Source: CAMQVM01 sp044433365
GTDB taxonomy: Bacteria; Bacteroidota; Bacteroidia; Bacteroidales; Rikenellaceae
DNA: 17,510 bases
Direction: 5' to 3'
Assembly (NCBI GenBank): GCA_044433365.1
Contig: JAWXTR010000066.1
Span: 1 to 17,510 of the forward strand
Shown: one piece after another, positions 7,971 to 15,013 of the stretch
Layout: each line of letters opens with the position of its first letter
How positions within the stretch are numbered: position 1 is the first letter of the stretch
Notes under the pieces: generated by a model
The model's database searches: none
What the model saw: only the letters and a program-made list of their open reading frames with translations
What the model was told of the DNA's origin: nothing
Translations under genes and position numbers: made by a program

Positions 7971-8206
7971 AAAAGCGTTAAAATCCAATTATTAGAAGTT
8001 CCCTTAAGAAAACCATCTTTATTTTTACTATCAAAAACTATAAATCCATCCTCCATGCAGTATATTTCACGAGGGGTTAATATTTCGTGTGTAATTGAAA
8101 TAGTTGTTCCTATTAACTCTACACTAGCCACTTCATTTATGTTTGATGCTCTATTGCCGCAACTTGTAATTAGGCATAATATTAATAATATTTGCAGGTA
8201 CTTCAT
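7904..8206 (-). pseudogene. Truncated lipoprotein gene, probably 6-bladed beta-propeller type
   Basis: Only the first 66 or so codons look genuine. The protein starts with a lipoprotein signal (MKYLQILLILCLITSCGNR; lipobox ITSC, Cys16). It continues with VELIGTTISITHEILTPREIYCMEDGFIVFDSKNKDG, a pattern typical of the N-terminus of Bacteroidales TolB-like six-bladed propeller lipoproteins, which normally exceed 350 residues. After codon 65 or so the frame runs into repeat DNA (7982-8008) and then into the 95-bp inverted repeat, giving a meaningless tail. A consensus promoter survives upstream. I read this as a gene cut by a repeat insertion or deletion, with the 3' part lost from the window. 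The family assignment rests on a short stretch and is moderate. Confidence 0.65.
7982..8008 (-). repeat. Repeat end at the lipoprotein breakpoint
   Basis: On the - strand this reads TTAAGGGAACTTCTAATAAT followed by TGGATTT. The same pattern on the + strand is at 17168-17194 (TTAAGGGGAGTTCTTATAAT, then TGGATTT). The lipoprotein reading frame loses its family character exactly at this boundary. Confidence 0.6.
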
Positions 8207-8242
8207 AATTAATTATCAATTGTAAATTATAAATGGTTAATG

Positions 8243-8274
8243 CAAAGATAAGATTATTATTTTAATAATACAAT
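8243..8274 (-). promoter_or_regulatory. Promoter of the truncated lipoprotein gene
   Basis: On the - strand TATCTTTG (8250-8243) is a perfect -7 box. ATTG (8274-8271) is a near match to the -33 box with 20 bases between. It lies 37 bases before the lipoprotein start. Confidence 0.55.
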
Positions 8275-8500
8275 GCGAATAAAGGTTTGAGATTTTCGAG
8301 CTATTTTGAGCTATTTTTGCAATCCGAGTTGTATAAAAATAACTTTTGTTAATGCTTTTTTAGAAAAAGCACGCCATTTGGGCTGGCAAAAATCGTTCGT
8401 TTTCACTCACGGCTTCGCTCCGCTCGCTAAAAGCGGAAGAAGGTTTTTCAAACCTTTATTGGCATATACAACTAAAATAATAATATTTTAAATTATTTTA
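8275..8500. other. Gene-free repeat-rich stretch
   Basis: I see no credible gene. It contains copy B of the diverged repeat (8360-8392), a 9-bp perfect inverted repeat AGTTGTATA (8327-8335) / TATACAACT (8465-8473) bounding 147 bp, a small hairpin AAGGTTTTTCAAACCTT (about 8440-8457) and a locally GC-richer segment (about 8401-8436) unlike its surroundings. The bounded segment could be a decayed mobile or foldback element. Confidence 0.4.
8360..8392 (+). repeat. Diverged repeat, copy B
   Basis: This pairs with copy A at 7817-7850 in direct orientation: TTAGAAAAA, then GCC, TTTGGG, TGG and AAAAT are kept in the same order with scattered substitutions. Confidence 0.45.
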
Positions 8501-8548
8501 GGGGAGTTCTGAACTCTGGATTTTGAGAGATTTTAGAAGTTTCATTAA
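8501..8548 (-). repeat. Short imperfect palindromic repeat, inverted copy
   Basis: It starts GGGGAGTTCTGAACTCTGGA and ends GAGAGATTTTAGAAGTTTC. On the other strand this matches 5291-5310 (AACTTCTAAAATCTCTCAAA). It ends three bases before the stop codon of the 117-residue membrane protein gene. Confidence 0.6.
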
Positions 8549-8550
8549 GA

Positions 8551-8904
8551 TTAATTCAAATCTGCCTCTGCCCAATTTAATACCATCAAAATAAAAATAA
8601 AAATAAGTGCCAAAAATTGCATAATAACAAATATTATAAAATATATTACTGTTATAGTTGGATGGATTTTTTTGAAAATTTTGGTTGCAATAAGCCATAA
8701 TACGGCTGGAATAAATAAGTAACTTAAACCCCAAAGTATAAAAAATAATGTATCGGAATATAAATGCAGGAATTTATACGTAGTCCCCACAATTAAGGTA
8801 AAAATAATAAAAAATGCAGGATACAGATATATAAACACATGAGCTTTTATGTATATACTCATAGGTTTGGATATATCAATTATAAACTCTTTGATATTTT
8901 CCAT
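8551..8904 (-). CDS. Hypothetical small membrane protein
   Basis: A 117-residue protein I do not recognise. Three or four hydrophobic segments are visible: about 20-42 (AHVFIYLYPAFFIIFTLIVG), 49-75 (DTLFFILWGLSYLFIPAVLWLIA) and 83-110 (TITVIYFIIFVIMQFLALIFIFIL). The first 18 residues and the short C-terminus (NWAEADLN) are polar. No catalytic or binding motif is seen. The stop is three bases from a dispersed repeat (8501-8548), so the original C-terminus may have been changed. Upstream, a complete 163-bp foldback element separates the gene from the nearest good promoter (9140-9133), so the element would lie inside its 5' leader. It might alternatively be read through from the 9176-9820 gene. 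Confidence 0.6.
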   Translation of the reverse strand: MENIKEFIIDISKPMSIYIKAHVFIYLYPAFFIIFTLIVGTTYKFLHLYSDTLFFILWGLSYLFIPAVLWLIATKIFKKIHPTITVIYFIIFVIMQFLALIFIFILMVLNWAEADLN

Positions 8905-8947
8905 ATAATTATCTCTAATTTAAGTGTAATTTTAATTCTTCTTAATA

Positions 8948-9114
8948 TAAGTAGTGTAAAACAATTATTGCCATATTCTTAATAGCACTCTTGGAGCGAT
9001 ATTTTTCACTATTAAATCTCAATATAGAACCACTATATTTTCGATTCAATAGCAAAAAATCTCATCTCCAATAGCACTATTAAAAATACACCAATAATTA
9101 TTTTACCCTACTTA
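8948..9114 (+). mobile_element. Complete 163-bp foldback element (MITE)
   Basis: The element is 8950-9112, flanked by TA at 8948-8949 and 9113-9114. It differs from the majority sequence at one visible position (GCACTATTAA instead of GCACTTTTAA near 9079). At its centre AATATAG (9021-9027), loop AACCA and CTATATT (9033-9039) form a perfect hairpin; the rest of the two halves pair imperfectly. Confidence 0.93.
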
Positions 9115-9132
9115 ACATATTCTAAAAAAATG

Positions 9133-9140
9133 CAAATATA
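9133..9140 (-). promoter_or_regulatory. Promoter -7 box between two - strand genes
   Basis: On the - strand this is TATATTTG, a perfect -7 box. It would start a transcript near 9126 heading into the foldback element and then the 117-residue membrane protein gene. No clear -33 box is visible. Confidence 0.4.
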
Positions 9141-9175
9141 ATTATATCTCTTTAGAGTATGCTTTCCAGTTTGAA

Positions 9176-9820
9176 TTAATTATTAATTTTTATTGTATCA
9201 GTTGAACTATAAACTATCTGGATAGGAAAGGGTTCACACCCAAAGTGATGTTGAAGATAAAAAAATGATTGCAAACCCTTTACTGCGTCTTTGATATTTA
9301 ATTTTGAGTTTTCTATATTTGTGATTAAATTATTTATATCAGATGGCATTGATTCGTATCCGAAAGGAAAAATTGATACATCCCATGCAACATTTATAAT
9401 GCTAGATAGAAGGTTTTTGTAGTCTATTTTTTTATTTATATCATCAGCATCTGAACCATACCAATCATTTATGTGCATTATAGTTTTTAGATTATATTCA
9501 CCATTTGATTTAGGCGTAATTTCAAAATCTAACTCTATATTTTGAGTTCCACCCATTAAACCGTAATAGTCATGATTTAAAATTTCTCCATAATTACTAA
9601 AATTAGGTTTTTTAAGTCTATTACTCAATTCCTCAGAGATCGCTTTAATATCAACCTCCTTTGTAAGAACCGACTCTCTGATTATTTCTTTCATACAAGA
9701 TAGGTAATTATTATAATAAAGATCAAAAGAATCTGTTTTTCTTAGTCTTTTAGATTGTTTGCTATTTTCGTCAAAAACCAAACCCTTGTATTTATTGCCA
9801 TTGATAGTAATTTCCTCCAA
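9176..9820 (-). CDS. Hypothetical protein, second gene of an unknown two-gene unit
   Basis: A 214-residue soluble-looking protein without signal peptide or membrane helices. I cannot assign a function. Visible features: a compact N-terminal EEITINGNKYKGLVF that looks like a beta hairpin, a basic patch KQSKRLRK (22-29), a mostly helical middle, YYGLMGGTQNIELDFEI, then IMHINDWYGSDADDI and a C-terminal LQSFFYLQHHFGCEPFPIQI. The HINDWYG and LQHHFG segments faintly recall helical toxin-associated domains of unknown function, but I would not rely on that. It starts 9 bases after the stop of the gene before it, so the two are almost certainly co-transcribed and coupled. Base composition is as AT-rich as its surroundings. 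Confidence 0.72.
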   Translation of the reverse strand: MEEITINGNKYKGLVFDENSKQSKRLRKTDSFDLYYNNYLSCMKEIIRESVLTKEVDIKAISEELSNRLKKPNFSNYGEILNHDYYGLMGGTQNIELDFEITPKSNGEYNLKTIMHINDWYGSDADDINKKIDYKNLLSSIINVAWDVSIFPFGYESMPSDINNLITNIENSKLNIKDAVKGLQSFFYLQHHFGCEPFPIQIVYSSTDTIKINN

Positions 9821-9829
9821 CCCTTTGCC

Positions 9830-10198
9830 TTATAGAAAAGCATCGTTTATACGCTGTTCGATATTATCTCTATTAGAAAGGGCAAATCTATTTGTGAATT
9901 TATATTCCGATTCAACCTCTTTACGACTCATTTTGCTCAATCTTTCAATGTTTCTTGTTGCATTTTCATTGTTTAAAGAGTCAATTAACTGTTGTTTTGT
10001 GTACTTGTGGGCTTTAGCTGAAAATTTATGAACTTCATCTGTAAACTCTGGTTGTAATTGCCCCCACTTAACTTTAATTTTTCGGTAAAAGAGAGTTTTG
10101 TTCTCTGTTGTTGGTTCTTCTGCTGGTTTCTCTTTTTCGATACCCATCAGATACTCAATGTAACCTGCATACTTATCAGTGTCGTATGGGGTTGCCAT
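9830..10198 (-). CDS. Hypothetical protein, C-terminal part of a probably frameshifted gene
   Basis: 122 residues, rich in charged amino acids, predicted helical, no signal peptide. Segments of note are YAGYIEYLMGIEKEKPAEEP, FYRKIKVKWGQLQPEF and KYTKQQLIDSLNNENATRNI. I recognise no family. The 10338-10147 frame overlaps its start by 52 bases in another frame. One extra G in GAATGGCAACC (about 10192-10202) would join KPKSEW to ATPYDTDKY and make one protein of 169 residues. I favour a frameshift because the first frame's own tail after that point (QPHTTLISMQ) looks arbitrary. Two overlapping genes with reinitiation at this ATG remain possible. Confidence 0.62.
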   Translation of the reverse strand: MATPYDTDKYAGYIEYLMGIEKEKPAEEPTTENKTLFYRKIKVKWGQLQPEFTDEVHKFSAKAHKYTKQQLIDSLNNENATRNIERLSKMSRKEVESEYKFTNRFALSNRDNIEQRINDAFL

Positions 10199-10338
10199 TC
10201 TGACTTTGGTTTTGCATTCAGCTTTGGAGGTCTTGCCACATCTTCTTTATTTTCGTCTTTTTCTGATTTAGGATAATATACCCTACTTCTCCACTCGCCA
10301 TTATCAAGTTGGAATCTAACTACTTTTCTTTCTTCCAT
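10147..10338 (-). CDS. Hypothetical protein, N-terminal part of a probably frameshifted gene
   Basis: 63 residues in frame, of which the first 48 (MEERKVVRFQLDNGEWRSRV onwards to KPKSEW) are likely genuine. The N-terminus VVRFQLDNGEWRSRVYYP looks like a small beta-sheet; a charged linker KSEKDENKEDVARPPKLNAKPKSEW follows in pieces. It has a well-placed promoter upstream (10370-10363), whereas the downstream 122-residue frame has none, which supports one original gene that starts here. Function is unknown. Confidence 0.5.
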   Translation of the reverse strand: MEERKVVRFQLDNGEWRSRVYYPKSEKDENKEDVARPPKLNAKPKSEWQPHTTLISMQVTLSI

Positions 10339-10362
10339 GATTTTTAAAATTTAATTTATTGG

Positions 10363-10395
10363 CAAATATAAAACGAAAATATGCAAAGTTCCAAA
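10363..10395 (-). promoter_or_regulatory. Promoter of the unknown two-gene unit
   Basis: On the - strand TTTG (10395-10392) is the -33 box and TATATTTG (10370-10363) the -7 box, with 21 bases between. It lies 25 bases before the start at 10338. The rest of the gap up to 10560 is AT-rich and shows no gene. Confidence 0.65.
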
Positions 10396-10560
10396 TATTA
10401 ATACAATAAAAATTCACTTAATATTAATAAAAATTACCGCTATCTATGTAAATAACAAATATACTGATAATTAATATAGACAACATGTATGTTAATGCAA
10501 TTTTATTACAATATTGAATTTTTTACACTTACAGTTTTTAAAACTCCCATAAATATAATT

Positions 10561-12984
10561 CTAAATCCTATCGCTATACTCCGAAGAAGATGATGCTTTT
10601 TTGATATTTTTATTTATACCGCCACTAAAATTATATCGTAGAGAAATGCCAAAATTACGGAAAGGGATAAAATTATTTGCGAAATTTTCGTAATTTGGAT
10701 CTGATGTGGTTATGTCTATTTTGCTATAGATTAGCTTATTACCTCGAAGTGTAACATTTAATCTATTGTTTAATATAGATTTATTTAACGACACATTGAG
10801 TGCATTTTGTGCATTTATTGTGTAGTTTGCTTGGTGTAAAACAGAGGTTTGATAGCCATCAACATTTAGGTTAAATCCTTTAGGAAGTGTAATCATTGCC
10901 GAAGCATAGGCGGTATAGGTAGTATTTCTATCTGAAACAATCTCCATATTTGAGTTCTGATACTGCTGCTCAATATTTGCAATTTGACCATTTACCATCA
11001 CTGTTAACCACTTTGTAAAGGTGATTGGAGCAAAAAGATTGAGAGAGAACGAGCTTTCACTCTCTATATTTTGCTGTTGGTAGTAGAGCACTCCAGGATC
11101 TTCTTCTTTTGTAATAATCATCTGGTAAATTTGGTTCTTTTTATAGGTATAATCGGCTGTAATGCTATATTTATGCCATAGAGTTTGTGAAAGCGAGATG
11201 TTGGAGTAGATTGTCGGAAGCAGTTCTGGATTACCTATCGAAAAGCTGTATTCGCTTGTTGGGGTAACATAAGGACGAAGCTGACTAAGCGAAGGACGTG
11301 TAAATTTTTGATTTGCATTAAGCGAAATGGAGTGCCCCTTTTGGCTATTTATACTATACATAAAACTTGCGTTTGGAAATAGGTTAAAATAGTTGTCGCT
11401 ATGGTCGGTATCATCATTTTGTGAATCAATATCTAAAAAGGTATATTCACCACGCAAACCAAACGAAAACCCCCAGCCTTCACCACTATAAGCATAAGTA
11501 GAGTATATTGCTGCCACATTTTCGCTATATTTAAGCAGGTCGGTTTGGTCGGTATCTACTACCAACTCACCATCTTCCAAACTTTTATAAACCATATTAT
11601 TGGTATTATTCATAGTAAATAGCTTTAGTCCGCTTTTTAGGTTACTTTTTGGCGATAGGTAGATATTGAAATCACCATTAAACGAGGCTAGGTAGCTATA
11701 GTTATCGAAAGTGTTGTAAAAAATCTCTGAAATATCTGATTCACCATCGACAGGCTCAGCATAGAGCGATACGAAGTTGGTTTCACCATTCGAATCGTTA
11801 TATTTATAGTCAGCAGAGGCTCTAAACGACGAACCCAACGTGTCGAGCTGCAAGTTATAATCTACTGTTGCAAATATAGTATTATCTTTGGCTGGATTTG
11901 ACTGACTACTATTATATAGAGTCTCAAAATCATCGACTATTCGGCTACTATTACCGATAGTCTTGTTTTCACTATTGTGGGTATTTAATCTAATTACTGC
12001 CCCAATCGACTGTTTATCGGAAATATCATAAACAGAGTTTATCTCACCATTAAAATTACCAATTTTACTCGAAATCTCTGTACTATTACTATTTATTATA
12101 TTACTTGGCTCTTTATACTCCGTAATCTCTGTTAATTTAGAATTTAGATTAATGTAACTATAACTAAAATTTGAGTATAAACTAAGTCTATTTTTATGGT
12201 ATGATAGGTTTGCGCTATTAGTCGAATTTGTAAGCCCATCGCCGTTAATCTCCTCACTAGTAGAGATTGTACCAGAGTAACCAGAATCTCTCTGACTACT
12301 TAGTGTTATACGAATTACACCCCCTTTTGCTGAAGCATCATACTCGGCACCTGCAATAGGTATCACCTCTATTTTTTCTACATCTTCGCCATTTAGTGAG
12401 CCAAGATAACTCTCTATTTCATCTTCAGTCATATTTTGCAAGCGGTTATTGATATAAAGCAACGTACCACCACGCCCATTTACGGTAATTCCATCGTTGG
12501 TAAGCACCCCGGGAGCATAACGCAGAGTTTCGTAAGCGGATTTACCCTTAGTTACAGGATTATCTTTAAGCGATACTATATATCTATCTGATTTTCTTAC
12601 AACACCATTACCTTTAACCATAACCTCTTCAATCTGCATTGCATCCTCTTTTAAGGTAATAGTGCCTAAATCAAATTTTGACTCACTAAGTTCTATTTTT
12701 TTATCTATGTTTTCGTAACCAATATAGTTTACCGAAAAATCATACTCTCCCACTGGAACAGATAGAGCAAAATTACCCTCATTATCGCTAATAGTTCCAA
12801 AAACTGAACTAGAGTCGGCACTATTTCGGCAAACAATTGTGCTATAACTAACTGGATTGCTATTTTCATCGAGTATTAAACCGCTAATCTCTGTTTTTTT
12901 AATATTTTGTGCAAAACTTGGCAAGTAAGATATTGTTGCTATTAGCAGTAGTAGTAATATGTGTAATTTATTTTTAAGTTTCAT
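10561..12984 (-). CDS. Outer-membrane beta-barrel protein, TonB-dependent-receptor-like, with CarboxypepD_reg-like N-terminus
   Basis: An 807-residue exported protein. The signal peptide is residues 1-25 (cleavage after SFA). Residues about 32-115 form a carboxypeptidase-regulatory-like beta-sandwich (ISGLILDENSNPVSYSTI and DNEGNFALSVPVGEYDFSV). A plug-like domain follows (about 117-230: IEEVMVKGNG, LRYAPGVL, YINNRL, GAEYDASAKGGVIRI). The rest is a large outer-membrane barrel (OMP_b-brl_3 type). It is close in plan to TonB-dependent receptors but shorter than SusC and without a visible TonB box, so transport is not proven. It is the last gene on the strand after the PspC/PadR genes. The 454-base gap upstream has no consensus promoter but holds an inverted repeat at 13042-13066. 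No terminator is seen after the stop. Confidence 0.88.
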   Translation of the reverse strand: MKLKNKLHILLLLLIATISYLPSFAQNIKKTEISGLILDENSNPVSYSTIVCRNSADSSSVFGTISDNEGNFALSVPVGEYDFSVNYIGYENIDKKIELSESKFDLGTITLKEDAMQIEEVMVKGNGVVRKSDRYIVSLKDNPVTKGKSAYETLRYAPGVLTNDGITVNGRGGTLLYINNRLQNMTEDEIESYLGSLNGEDVEKIEVIPIAGAEYDASAKGGVIRITLSSQRDSGYSGTISTSEEINGDGLTNSTNSANLSYHKNRLSLYSNFSYSYINLNSKLTEITEYKEPSNIINSNSTEISSKIGNFNGEINSVYDISDKQSIGAVIRLNTHNSENKTIGNSSRIVDDFETLYNSSQSNPAKDNTIFATVDYNLQLDTLGSSFRASADYKYNDSNGETNFVSLYAEPVDGESDISEIFYNTFDNYSYLASFNGDFNIYLSPKSNLKSGLKLFTMNNTNNMVYKSLEDGELVVDTDQTDLLKYSENVAAIYSTYAYSGEGWGFSFGLRGEYTFLDIDSQNDDTDHSDNYFNLFPNASFMYSINSQKGHSISLNANQKFTRPSLSQLRPYVTPTSEYSFSIGNPELLPTIYSNISLSQTLWHKYSITADYTYKKNQIYQMIITKEEDPGVLYYQQQNIESESSFSLNLFAPITFTKWLTVMVNGQIANIEQQYQNSNMEIVSDRNTTYTAYASAMITLPKGFNLNVDGYQTSVLHQANYTINAQNALNVSLNKSILNNRLNVTLRGNKLIYSKIDITTSDPNYENFANNFIPFRNFGISLRYNFSGGINKNIKKASSSSEYSDRI

Positions 12985-13041
12985 TTTTTTGAATTTTTTG
13001 AATTGTTATTTGATTATTAAAAGAAAGGATACAAGAAGCCA

Positions 13042-13066
13042 TAACATGATACAATCGAACATGTTA
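13042..13066. promoter_or_regulatory. Inverted repeat upstream of the outer-membrane protein gene, possible operator
   Basis: TAACATG (13042-13048) and CATGTTA (13060-13066) are a perfect 7-bp dyad with an 11-base spacer, 58 bases before the start of the barrel protein gene. The CATG-containing half-sites and spacing recall PadR-type operators, and a similar dyad with the same spacer length lies at 16035-16055. Confidence 0.4.
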
Positions 13067-13135
13067 AGTTATTGAATTTTAGTATTTAAAAGAAAATTAG
13101 AATTATTGGATTAATAGTAATCCCCTAAACCTCCC

Positions 13136-13277
13136 TTACTCTACAATATTCATATCGACACCAGTAGAGTCTATTTTTATGGCTACTCCTCCTTTTTCAT
13201 CTTTTACGACTATATCCACTTTGCCATCTTTTATGGAGCCATTAACCGTAGCAGCTTTTTTGTCGTTTTGCTCTGGT
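13136..13277 (-). pseudogene. Severed 3' end of the large PspC-domain gene
   Basis: On the - strand 46 codons run from PEQNDKKAATVNGSIKDGKV to STGVDMNIVE and a TAA at 13138-13136. The sequence is typical of a small beta-strand repeat with alternating hydrophobic residues. It is separated from the 508-residue PspC gene only by the foldback element and its TA duplication. Removing element plus one TA gives codons for VTK-PEQN in frame, so this is the original C-terminus, now detached and probably untranslated. Confidence 0.85.
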
Positions 13278-13278
13278 T

Positions 13279-13445
13279 TAAGTAGTGTAAAACAATTATT
13301 GCCATATTCTTAATAGCACTCTTGGAGCGATATTTTTCACTATTAAATCTCAATATAGAACCACTATATTTTCGATTCAATAACAAAAAATCTCATCTCC
13401 AATAGCACTTTTAAAAATACACCAATAATTATTTTACCCTACTTA
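13279..13445 (+). mobile_element. Complete 163-bp foldback element (MITE) inserted in a PspC gene
   Basis: The element is 13281-13443 with TA at 13279-13280 and 13444-13445. It differs from the majority sequence at one visible position (CAATAACAAA instead of CAATAGCAAA). Its right end supplies the last two bases of the final Lys codon and the TAG stop of the 508-residue PspC protein on the - strand. Confidence 0.95.
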
Positions 13446-14965
13446 GTTACTTTAAAAGAGTCTTTTGGGATAAGTTTTACTGTTTCACCACTTTTGTCAA
13501 TATTAAAATATCTACTGTAGCTGATTCTAGTTCGGTTGAACTGAGTTTTATCTATAAAAATTCGAGTATTTGGCGATACATATAGTTTTAAGTCAAACTC
13601 TTGTGCCTTATAATCTTTATTTTCTATTTTAACGTAACTTGGATAGTATAATTTTGATGTTGAGATGGAGTAGTCAAGGTTTTGAGCTTCGCAATTTTCG
13701 AAAGCCTCTTCAAAACTTGCTCCATGAGCACTTTTTTCGAAAACAAGCAGTGCGGTGGTGTCAGGCTGTTTTTTATCAATAATTAGCTCTAAATCTACAT
13801 TTTCATAAGAGAAACCATCTTTAAAAACTTGATATGGACCACTTCCGTAGCCTCTTTTACCATTATTTGATATATTGATTGAAGTATGTTTAACCTCAAT
13901 GGTCTCTTTCACTTTTATCTCCTCTTCATATCTAAAAAGCTCGGTAATATTGTGTGAAATTACAAAAACTCCTACCCACGACAAAACCCAAAGACCAATC
14001 AGTGAGAGTGTTATAGATATATGCCACTTAACTGAGAACAGAATCCTTAATATCGAATATATCAGAATGGTCAGAGGTGCAAGCAGTGCCAAACTTCCAA
14101 CAATAGTAATAGCTACGGGGCTGATTGTTGGTATTAAATCGAATAGATTGCCAATATTTCCAGAGAAAAACACCACTCCTATAATCGCTAAAACACCAGA
14201 GATAATAGTTATACCCACTACTGCACATAAGAAAATTATAAAAAATCGTAAAATTCGACCTAAAGCGTAGAAAAATTCGGTAAATAATGATGCTGTACGG
14301 CTATTTTTCTCATTTGGATGAATCTCATCGAGAGTATCTTTAATCTCCTCTTTAAGGCTCTCCGCTGTGATTGGTTCGCCCATCATTTCCATCTTTTGAC
14401 GTGCATTCTTTGCCACTGGAAATATTATCCATAGTAAAATATATGCAAAAGGAGTGTAGACAAAAAGCAATTGGCTGAGTGCATCATCACATATATCATT
14501 AACCATAAAGATAAAGAGAATAAACCAAACAGCAACAAACAGAACTCTCAAAATTGTCACATCTATGCTGAAAAAGGTGGCGAAACCGTTAAAAACACCT
14601 CCTATTTTTGCACCTTGCATATTACGGTAGAGGCGACGTGTGATTTTTCGTTTATCCACCTCTTTTTTAATCTCTTCGCTAGTTCTATCATCCTTTTCAA
14701 ACTGCTCACCATCCTCTTGTGGCATACCCATCTGCTCGATTATAGAATTTATCGTTGAAACAGTCACAATAGTATTGCTATCAGAGATTTGCGAAAGGAT
14801 AAGCTCTGCAATTCTACCCTCTATATCGCCAATTATCTCTGTGGATGATATATCATCCTTATAGGCTTTTTGAATAAGGTTTAAATACTCTTTTAGAGCC
14901 TCGTAAGCCTCGCTATCGAAGATAAAGGCTATGCCACTTACGCTTACATTTATTGTTTTATTCAT
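13439..14965 (-). CDS. PspC domain membrane protein, C-terminus truncated by a MITE
   Basis: 508 residues as now read; 554 before the insertion. Residues 1-80 are an N-terminal domain shared with the 188-residue paralogue (NVSVSGIAFIFDSEAYEALK; IEGRIAELI). A PspC domain lies at about 108-185 (RRLYRNMQGAKIGGVFNGFA, then helices). More membrane helices are at about 228-257, 275-305 and 317-340, and the last 160 residues form a beta-rich, probably extracytoplasmic domain like those linked to PspC in stress proteins (toastrack/LiaF-like, by inference). PspC-type proteins act in envelope-stress sensing. The stop codon TAG (13441-13439) belongs to the inserted element. It follows padR by 48 bases. 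The truncated protein retains all membrane parts and may still work. Confidence 0.87.
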   Translation of the reverse strand: MNKTINVSVSGIAFIFDSEAYEALKEYLNLIQKAYKDDISSTEIIGDIEGRIAELILSQISDSNTIVTVSTINSIIEQMGMPQEDGEQFEKDDRTSEEIKKEVDKRKITRRLYRNMQGAKIGGVFNGFATFFSIDVTILRVLFVAVWFILFIFMVNDICDDALSQLLFVYTPFAYILLWIIFPVAKNARQKMEMMGEPITAESLKEEIKDTLDEIHPNEKNSRTASLFTEFFYALGRILRFFIIFLCAVVGITIISGVLAIIGVVFFSGNIGNLFDLIPTISPVAITIVGSLALLAPLTILIYSILRILFSVKWHISITLSLIGLWVLSWVGVFVISHNITELFRYEEEIKVKETIEVKHTSINISNNGKRGYGSGPYQVFKDGFSYENVDLELIIDKKQPDTTALLVFEKSAHGASFEEAFENCEAQNLDYSISTSKLYYPSYVKIENKDYKAQEFDLKLYVSPNTRIFIDKTQFNRTRISYSRYFNIDKSGETVKLIPKDSFKVTK

Positions 14966-14983
14966 GATTTCAAAAATATAAAT

Positions 14984-15010
14984 TTAGAAGTTCACTTTAG
15001 AAATTCCCAT
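14984..15010 (-). repeat. Short direct repeat between padR and pspC
   Basis: TTTAGAAGTTCACTTTAGAAATTCCC contains TTTAGAAGTTC and TTTAGAAATTC in tandem. It resembles the TTAGAAGTTCCC ends found at 7990-8003 and elsewhere. It fills most of the padR-pspC gap. Confidence 0.35.
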
Positions 15011-15013
15011 TTT

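Noticed and set aside
8306..8491. 61-codon open frame on the + strand
   Set aside because: It lies in the repeat-rich stretch, has no promoter or coupling, and its sequence comes from a repeat block rather than a protein family.
9176..10338. Toxin-immunity or defence role for the unknown two-gene unit
   Set aside because: Only faint local resemblance and accessory context support it; no catalytic motif, nuclease signature or export signal is visible, so I left the function open.
13875..14270. 131-codon open frame on the + strand
   Set aside because: It is antisense to the well-supported PspC gene and has no family resemblance.
14971..14978. Perfect -7 box (TATTTTTG on the - strand) just before the large PspC gene
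   Set aside because: It would start transcription at or inside the start codon; in this AT-rich gap between co-directed genes it is more likely chance.
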